Below, piece by piece: positions 14,856 to 19,047 of a stretch of 19,047 nucleotides of DNA. Positions within the stretch are counted from its first letter, which is position 1. The number at the start of each line of letters is the position of its first letter. The DNA is from Bacteriovoracaceae bacterium UBA4573. GTDB lineage: Bacteria > Bdellovibrionota > UBA1018 > UBA923. Location of the stretch: positions 1-19,047 of the forward strand of contig DGKJ01000070.1 in NCBI GenBank assembly GCA_002387735.1. The letters run 5' to 3'. The translations under genes were made by a program, and so were the position numbers. Under the pieces are notes generated by a model, which saw only the letters and a list, made by a program, of their open reading frames with translations, was not told the origin of the DNA and ran no database searches.

Positions 14856-15907
14856 AACGGCCAAACTTTCTTATTCTAGCGCTCATTTGCCTTTTCGTAT
14901 TCGTCGAAGTGCTGTTTTTACGACCCTCAAATTTAGAATCGAACGAACAAGACCCTCAGGGCATGTTCAATTCTATCGAATCACAAGTTTTATCGGAAAA
15001 AAAAGAAGACAGTGTAGCCTACACGATCGAGGGATTCCACTACACCGCGGTCGAGGGGGAACAAAAACAGTGGGAGATGGACTCGAAACAAGCGCTTTTG
15101 TACGAAAAATCCCGTTTAGCGCGCGCCTACAACGCCACCATCACGATGTTCGACGTAAAGGGAAAATCTACCTTAATTGAAGGCGACGAGGCTTTTTTTC
15201 GGTTTGGGTCACAGGACCTCGATTTAGTCGGAAACGTAAAAGTCACCTTTCCCGACGGGTTCTGGATTAAAACATCTAAGGCTTACTATCGTCGGGCAAT
15301 TGATGAAGTGAGTACAACTGAACCATTTCATGGTGAAGCGCAACCCAATGCCGGTGAATTAATGCACATGTGGGGCCGTGGGTTTAGGGCAAAACGTTCC
15401 GAGGCGGTAGTCTACGTATTGAACGAGTCGCGGGTCAATATGCGGCGATTGCTATCGGATGAGCTTACCGACGTACGTTCGGATTTTGCAGAAGTAGATA
15501 GATTTAAAAAAGTCGCTTATTTCACCATGTCTTCTCCTCAAAAATTTGTAGAAACGGATCGGGGTACATTGCATGTAAAGTCTCGCAGGCAAGACGCAAC
15601 GTACGATTCCAAAAGTAGCAGCATTAAAGTGATGACCGCTTATGACGACGTCTTGATCGAAGAAAGAGATTTAAAAAAGAGCAAGAAAGGTTTGAAATAC
15701 GCGACTTGTCAAAAGGCGGATTTTCTAACTTTAGAAGACAAAATATTACTTTCGGGGTTTCCGTCGGTGTATCAAGAGAAAGACACCCTAACCGGGGAAT
15801 TGATCACAATTTTTCGAAAACGCAATGTGGTAGAAGTAAATCAGGCGAATGCCCTTCATGAAACCGGTTCATCCGAAACAGTGGAAACTCCGGCCCCGAA
15901 ACGGTAG
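14852..15907 (+). CDS. lptC: LptC with a fused LptA-like domain (LPS transport periplasmic bridge)
   Basis: LptC is the bitopic inner-membrane protein that takes LPS from LptB2FG and hands it to the periplasmic LptA bridge. Here the product has 351 residues, nearly twice the roughly 190 of E. coli LptC. The N-terminus is a signal anchor (about residues 5-23); residues about 45-200 follow the LptC pattern ('YTIEGFHYTAVEGEQKQWEM', 'DLDLVGNVKVTFPDG'). Residues about 205-335 look like a second OstA/LptA-type beta-jellyroll unit, with paired elements such as 'VDRFKKVAYFTM' and 'DTLTGELITIFRKRNVVEV' (DTLTG at 311-315), the latter typical for LptA ends. No separate lptA lies between it and lptB, where enterobacteria have it. 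So this is probably an LptC-LptA fusion. Starts in the ATGA overlap with kdsC. Confidence 0.82.
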   Translation: MKRPNFLILALICLFVFVEVLFLRPSNLESNEQDPQGMFNSIESQVLSEKKEDSVAYTIEGFHYTAVEGEQKQWEMDSKQALLYEKSRLARAYNATITMFDVKGKSTLIEGDEAFFRFGSQDLDLVGNVKVTFPDGFWIKTSKAYYRRAIDEVSTTEPFHGEAQPNAGELMHMWGRGFRAKRSEAVVYVLNESRVNMRRLLSDELTDVRSDFAEVDRFKKVAYFTMSSPQKFVETDRGTLHVKSRRQDATYDSKSSSIKVMTAYDDVLIEERDLKKSKKGLKYATCQKADFLTLEDKILLSGFPSVYQEKDTLTGELITIFRKRNVVEVNQANALHETGSSETVETPAPKR

Positions 15908-15922
15908 GCTAAAAGTCTAGTT

Positions 15923-16672
15923 ATGAGTGAAATGAATCGAAATCGAAAAGACCGCACACTCGAAGCCAAAAAGTTGGTGAAGACTTTTGGTAAACGCACC
16001 GTGGTTCGGGAAGTGGACTTCAATGTTTCTTCCGGACAAGTCGTGGGCCTTTTGGGTCCTAATGGTGCCGGTAAGACCACTTCGTTTTATATGGTAGTCG
16101 GGTTGATTCGACCAGACGGCGGTAGCGTGTTGCTCGACGGGCAAGATATATCAAAATTGCGTATGCACGAACGAGCCCTCCAGGGGTTAGGCTACCTACC
16201 GCAAGAGCCCAGCGTATTTCGGAAGCTGAGTGTCGAAGATAACCTGCTTGCTGTGCTCGAAAATACAGACCTCACCGCTGCCCAACGGCGCGAAACACTT
16301 TCGAATCTACTCGAGGACTTCAATATTCGTCATGTAGCCAAGCAGCCCGCGTTTACGTTGTCTGGCGGTGAGCGGCGGCGCGTCGAAGTGGCGCGGGCTT
16401 TGGCGTTAGACCCAGTGTTTTTATTATTAGATGAGCCTTTTGCGGGTGTCGATCCGCTCGCGGTGGCGGATATTCAGGAGATTATTCGTAAGTTAAAAGC
16501 GCGTGGACTAGGCATTTTAATCACAGATCATAATGTTCGAGAAACTTTGGGAATTTGTGATTTGGGCTACATTCTGTCTGATGGTATGATCTTAGAGTAC
16601 GGCACACCTGAACACATTGCTCAGAGCCCCCGGGCTCGCGAAGCGTATCTAGGTGAAAATTTTAGGCTTTAA
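15923..16672 (+). CDS. lptB: LPS export ABC transporter ATP-binding protein
   Basis: LptB is the cytoplasmic ATPase of the LptB2FG transporter that extracts LPS from the inner membrane. The 249 residues contain a complete ABC ATPase: Walker A 'GPNGAGKTT' (45-53), Q-loop Gln94 in 'GYLPQEPS', signature 'LSGGE' (146-150), Walker B ending in Asp170 with catalytic Glu171, D-loop 'AGVDP', and H-loop His203 in 'ITDHNVRETL'. The segments 'GLGYLPQEPSVFRKLSVEDN' and 'TDHNVRETL' are typical for LptB rather than other ABC proteins. A charged N-terminal extension of about 10 residues precedes the domain. It lies 15 nt after lptC and 23 nt before rpoN, in the conserved lptC-lptB-rpoN order. LptF and LptG are not in this window. 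Confidence 0.97.
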   Translation: MSEMNRNRKDRTLEAKKLVKTFGKRTVVREVDFNVSSGQVVGLLGPNGAGKTTSFYMVVGLIRPDGGSVLLDGQDISKLRMHERALQGLGYLPQEPSVFRKLSVEDNLLAVLENTDLTAAQRRETLSNLLEDFNIRHVAKQPAFTLSGGERRRVEVARALALDPVFLLLDEPFAGVDPLAVADIQEIIRKLKARGLGILITDHNVRETLGICDLGYILSDGMILEYGTPEHIAQSPRAREAYLGENFRL

Positions 16673-16695
16673 GACGAGATCTACACCGGAGAACC

Positions 16696-18183
16696 ATGGC
16701 ATTAGAGATTAAACAGTCTCTGAAACTGAGTCAGCAGCTGGTCATGACCCCCCAGCTCCAACAGGCAATTAAGCTATTGCAGCTTAATCGCATGGAGTTG
16801 GTGGAAGTCATCACGCAGGAACTCATGGAAAATCCGCTACTCGAGGAAGTAGCTGAGACCATTGATAATCCCGAGGGGCTTGAGGCGGGTTCCGAAGAAG
16901 CCGCGGCTCAACAAAATGAGCCCGAGGCCCCAGCAGCAGAAGCTACCACTACTGAAACCAAAGACGACGTCGATTGGGAACAGTACATTGAGGACGTTAA
17001 CAACAATCAGAGTGCGCTCCCGGCAGTAAGACTAAACACGGAAGAGCTACCAAGTTTCGAAAACATCCTCACCAAAACCACTACTCTCAATGACCATCTC
17101 CGCTGGCAGTTGTCGTTAGCTCAAATGAGTGAAGAGGAACGTAACTTTGGTGAACTGGTAATTGGAAATCTCAACGACGAGGGGTATCTCATTCAGCCTC
17201 TCGAAGAACTTGCTAAAGAAATGCAAATGGAACTCGAGGATGCGCTCGAAGTTCTAAAAATGATGCAAAAATTTGATCCGATTGGGGTTTGTGCCAGAGA
17301 TCTTCAAGAATGTCTCATGGTGCAAGCACACTTTCTGCAACCCAGAAACGAGATGGTCGAAAAAATCATAGCCCATCACTTGCCCGACCTAGAACGTAGA
17401 AATTATCAAAGTATAGCGAGAGCGCTTGGCATTCCGATGGACGAAGTAATTGCCGCTACCAAAGTTATTCTGGAGTTGGAGCCCAAACCCGGTCGTTCTT
17501 TTGTAGCAAGTGACAACACACAGTACATTACGCCTGATATTTACGTGTACAAAGTTGGCAACGAATACGTGATCATGCTCAACGAAGACGGCATGCCGAA
17601 GTTACGTGTGTCGGGTTATTATAAGAACGTTTTAAGCGGCGCCAAACAACCTGGTCAGAGCGACGGTGAAAAGAAATCTGGCGCGATCACCAAGGAATAC
17701 ATTCAAGATAAACTACGCTCGGCGGTGTGGTTGATTCGCAGCATTCACAATCGGCAAAAGACAATCTACAAAGTGACCGAAAGTATTGTTAAGCACCAGC
17801 GTGATTTTTTCGAGAAGGGCGTTGGTTTTTTAAAGCCAATGATCTTAAAAGACGTAGCGGCTGACATTGGTATGCACGAATCTACCGTGAGTCGCGTGAC
17901 GACCAACAAATTCGTTCACACTCCAGTTGGAATTTTCGAACTCAAATATTTCTTCAACAGTGGCATTTCGGCAGCCGATGGCGGCGGGGATGTGGCATCC
18001 GAGGCAGTTAAAGAAAAGATTCGACTTATGCTTTCTAAAGAAGATGCCACCAAACCCCTTTCGGACCAAAGAATAGTGGAACTGCTCAAGGCCGAGAATA
18101 TCGACATTGCCCGCCGTACAGTGGCTAAATATCGAGATATGTTAGGTATTTTGTCCTCCTCCAAGCGCAAGAAAGTGTTTTAA
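16696..18183 (+). CDS. rpoN: RNA polymerase sigma-54 factor
   Basis: Sigma-54 directs RNA polymerase to -24/-12 promoters and needs AAA+ activators to open them. The 495-residue product has region I (1-50, Gln/Leu-rich 'SQQLVMTPQLQQAIKLLQL'), a variable acidic region II (about 55-100, rich in Glu, Ala and Thr), the core-binding domain, a helix-turn-helix stretch around 385-405 ('ADIGMHESTVSRVTTNKFV') and the RpoN box at 472-481 (ARRTVAKYRD, one change from the usual ARRTVAKYRE). An SD (GGAG, about 4 bases away) precedes the ATG. It is the last gene of the LPS block in the order also seen in enterobacteria, but the usual downstream hpf/ptsN genes are absent here; another gene of a sigma-like type follows on the same strand. 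Confidence 0.98.
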   Translation: MALEIKQSLKLSQQLVMTPQLQQAIKLLQLNRMELVEVITQELMENPLLEEVAETIDNPEGLEAGSEEAAAQQNEPEAPAAEATTTETKDDVDWEQYIEDVNNNQSALPAVRLNTEELPSFENILTKTTTLNDHLRWQLSLAQMSEEERNFGELVIGNLNDEGYLIQPLEELAKEMQMELEDALEVLKMMQKFDPIGVCARDLQECLMVQAHFLQPRNEMVEKIIAHHLPDLERRNYQSIARALGIPMDEVIAATKVILELEPKPGRSFVASDNTQYITPDIYVYKVGNEYVIMLNEDGMPKLRVSGYYKNVLSGAKQPGQSDGEKKSGAITKEYIQDKLRSAVWLIRSIHNRQKTIYKVTESIVKHQRDFFEKGVGFLKPMILKDVAADIGMHESTVSRVTTNKFVHTPVGIFELKYFFNSGISAADGGGDVASEAVKEKIRLMLSKEDATKPLSDQRIVELLKAENIDIARRTVAKYRDMLGILSSSKRKKVF

Positions 18184-18210
18184 ACCACGATTTGATCCCC
18201 TGTGTTATTG

Positions 18211-18239
18211 TTGACTTTTTTTGTCTAAATAGCTAAAAA
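18211..18239 (+). promoter_or_regulatory. Candidate sigma-70 promoter downstream of rpoN
   Basis: TTGACT (18211-18216, five of six matches to the -35 consensus) is followed after 17 bases by TAAAAA (18234-18239, four of six matches to the -10). The start point would be about 18246-18247, exactly at the ATG of the next gene, which has no SD. A T-rich spacer precedes it. This gives the next gene a promoter of its own, separate from the LPS block. Confidence 0.5.
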
Positions 18240-18241
18240 CT

Positions 18242-18257
18242 GCGGCATGAAAGCCGC
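18242..18257. repeat. Inverted repeat around a start codon
   Basis: GCGGC (18242-18246) and GCCGC (18253-18257) form a perfect 5-base inverted repeat with a 6-base centre, ATGAAA, which is the first two codons of the next gene. It has no T-run after it, so it is not a typical terminator for rpoN. It could be an operator or, in a longer transcript, a small hairpin that displays the start codon. It may also be chance. Confidence 0.3.
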
Positions 18258-19047
18258 GTCATTTGGACTTGGAATTCTTCTTTGTTGGGTCTTTATTTCA
18301 ACTTCGCAGGCGGCTCCTTCGAGTAAAGCAGTGGGTATCGAACCCCGCCCCCCTCGCTGGTATTCCAAGCTTTCCCCTTTGAAGATTGCCAACGCCTTAC
18401 CCTGTCAAAGTGTAGTGAGTGCTGGCGCACCAACGCGTGAACTTTTACATAAGCTCGCAAACCAAAAAGTCAGTTTGCCTGCCTCGCGTGCGATCGACGA
18501 ACTAATTCAAAATCACTTACCCGAGGTTGCTGGTATTGTTGCCGATTTCTTGAGCGTGCAACCAGCAGGTACAGTAACTACCGAAGATGCTTTACAAGAA
18601 GCCTTTCTCGCACTCAGTGAGATTGTCTACTCGGAACAAGGGCCAGAAAAAAAATCACCATTTTCTTACCGTTTGCGAATGTTGGTTTTACGCCGCCTCC
18701 AAAATTTAGTCACTCAGGAACAAGAATGGAACGAACTGGAATTCGTGAGTTCGGACGTGCAGCTGTCCGGATCACCCGGCGAGCAAGAACAAACTGCCAA
18801 CTTGGCTACAGTTCGCGAGTTAGTTAAATTTGCCGTATCTAAAGATTTAGTGACCGAAGATAATTTTTCGGAGTACCTCGATTTTCACGCGAACGGGTCA
18901 ACTGTTCAAGAAATAGGCAGCGAACGCGGTGTATCTCCTCAGGCCATATCGATGCGAATTAAAAACGTATCAGACGCTCTGGCATCGGCCAGCGAGCGAC
19001 TGCAAAATACGAAGGTTAATCGATATCGCAGAAAAGGTCGGAGCACT
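18247..19047 (+). CDS. Sigma-70-family-like protein with N-terminal signal peptide (5' part)
   Basis: The frame is open from ATG 18247 to the right edge (267 residues visible, no stop). Residues 1-23 form a textbook Sec signal peptide (Lys2, hydrophobic core about 5-19, Ala-rich cleavage site around 'SQAAP'). The rest looks like a sigma-70-family protein: residues about 83-157 follow region 2 ('LIQNHLPEVAGIVADF', 'EDALQEAFLALSEIV', 'FSYRLRMLVLRRLQN'), and residues about 217-245 follow a region 4 helix-turn-helix ('GSTVQEIGSERGVSPQAISM'). A DNA-binding sigma-type protein with an export signal is very unusual. Either the start is wrong (GTG 18331 is an alternative that removes the signal), or the hydrophobic segment tethers it to the membrane, or the fold has another role. 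It lies 63 nt after rpoN with its own promoter-like element. The C-terminus is outside the window. Confidence 0.6.
   Translation, partial: MKAASFGLGILLCWVFISTSQAAPSSKAVGIEPRPPRWYSKLSPLKIANALPCQSVVSAGAPTRELLHKLANQKVSLPASRAIDELIQNHLPEVAGIVADFLSVQPAGTVTTEDALQEAFLALSEIVYSEQGPEKKSPFSYRLRMLVLRRLQNLVTQEQEWNELEFVSSDVQLSGSPGEQEQTANLATVRELVKFAVSKDLVTEDNFSEYLDFHANGSTVQEIGSERGVSPQAISMRIKNVSDALASASERLQNTKVNRYRRKGRST

Noticed and set aside
14842..15180. 112-codon frame overlapping the first part of lptC
   Set aside because: The frame in use is lptC, coupled to kdsC by ATGA and with a TM anchor; the other product has no recognisable feature.

Overview
The window (about 19 kb, moderate GC, densely packed, no RNA genes or mobile elements seen) looks like a chromosomal core region of a Gram-negative bacterium. 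Two things suggest a relative of Bdellovibrio or the myxobacteria: a pseudo-receiver/coiled-coil protein of the AglZ/FrzS type sits directly upstream of a receiver-GGDEF diguanylate cyclase, and a bactofilin pair lies divergent to them. A full Kdo/LPS-export block confirms an outer membrane with LPS. The taxonomic placement is inference from gene content, not from a marker-gene comparison.

Layout. Positions 1-649: the 3' part of an extended SDR epimerase/dehydratase (start outside the window). 622-3434: two overlapping M16 peptidase-like genes; the first is a lipoprotein with the zinc site, the second an exported protein that lost the zinc site but kept the Arg/Tyr pair, so together they look like one heterodimeric protease. 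3451-5395 (minus strand): three genes, in transcription order a one-TM protein, a bactofilin immediately after it (TAAATG junction), and an unrecognised exported protein with a TTG start. 5461-9954 (plus): AglZ/FrzS-like protein, REC-GAF-like-GGDEF cyclase, exported beta-propeller protein.

9984-18183 (plus) is a nearly continuous block: kdsB, pyrG, kdsA, a nucleotidyltransferase-like gene, kdsC, a long lptC that appears to contain the LptA domain as well, lptB, rpoN. The logic is clear: KdsA makes Kdo-8-phosphate, KdsC removes the phosphate, PyrG makes CTP, KdsB makes CMP-Kdo; LptC(A) and LptB belong to the machine that moves finished LPS to the outer membrane. The order kdsC-lptC-(lptA)-lptB-rpoN is the one known from enterobacteria, with lptA missing as a separate gene.

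18247 to the right edge: an open reading frame, cut by the window end, whose body looks like a sigma-70-family protein (region 2-like and region 4-like segments) but which starts with a textbook Sec signal peptide. This combination is the most unusual thing in the window. Other points of interest are the complementary M16 pair, the LptC-LptA fusion, the pseudo-receiver/cyclase pair, the unidentified nucleotidyltransferase-like gene inside the Kdo operon, and two genes whose -35/-10 elements lie so close to an SD-less ATG that leaderless transcripts are likely.
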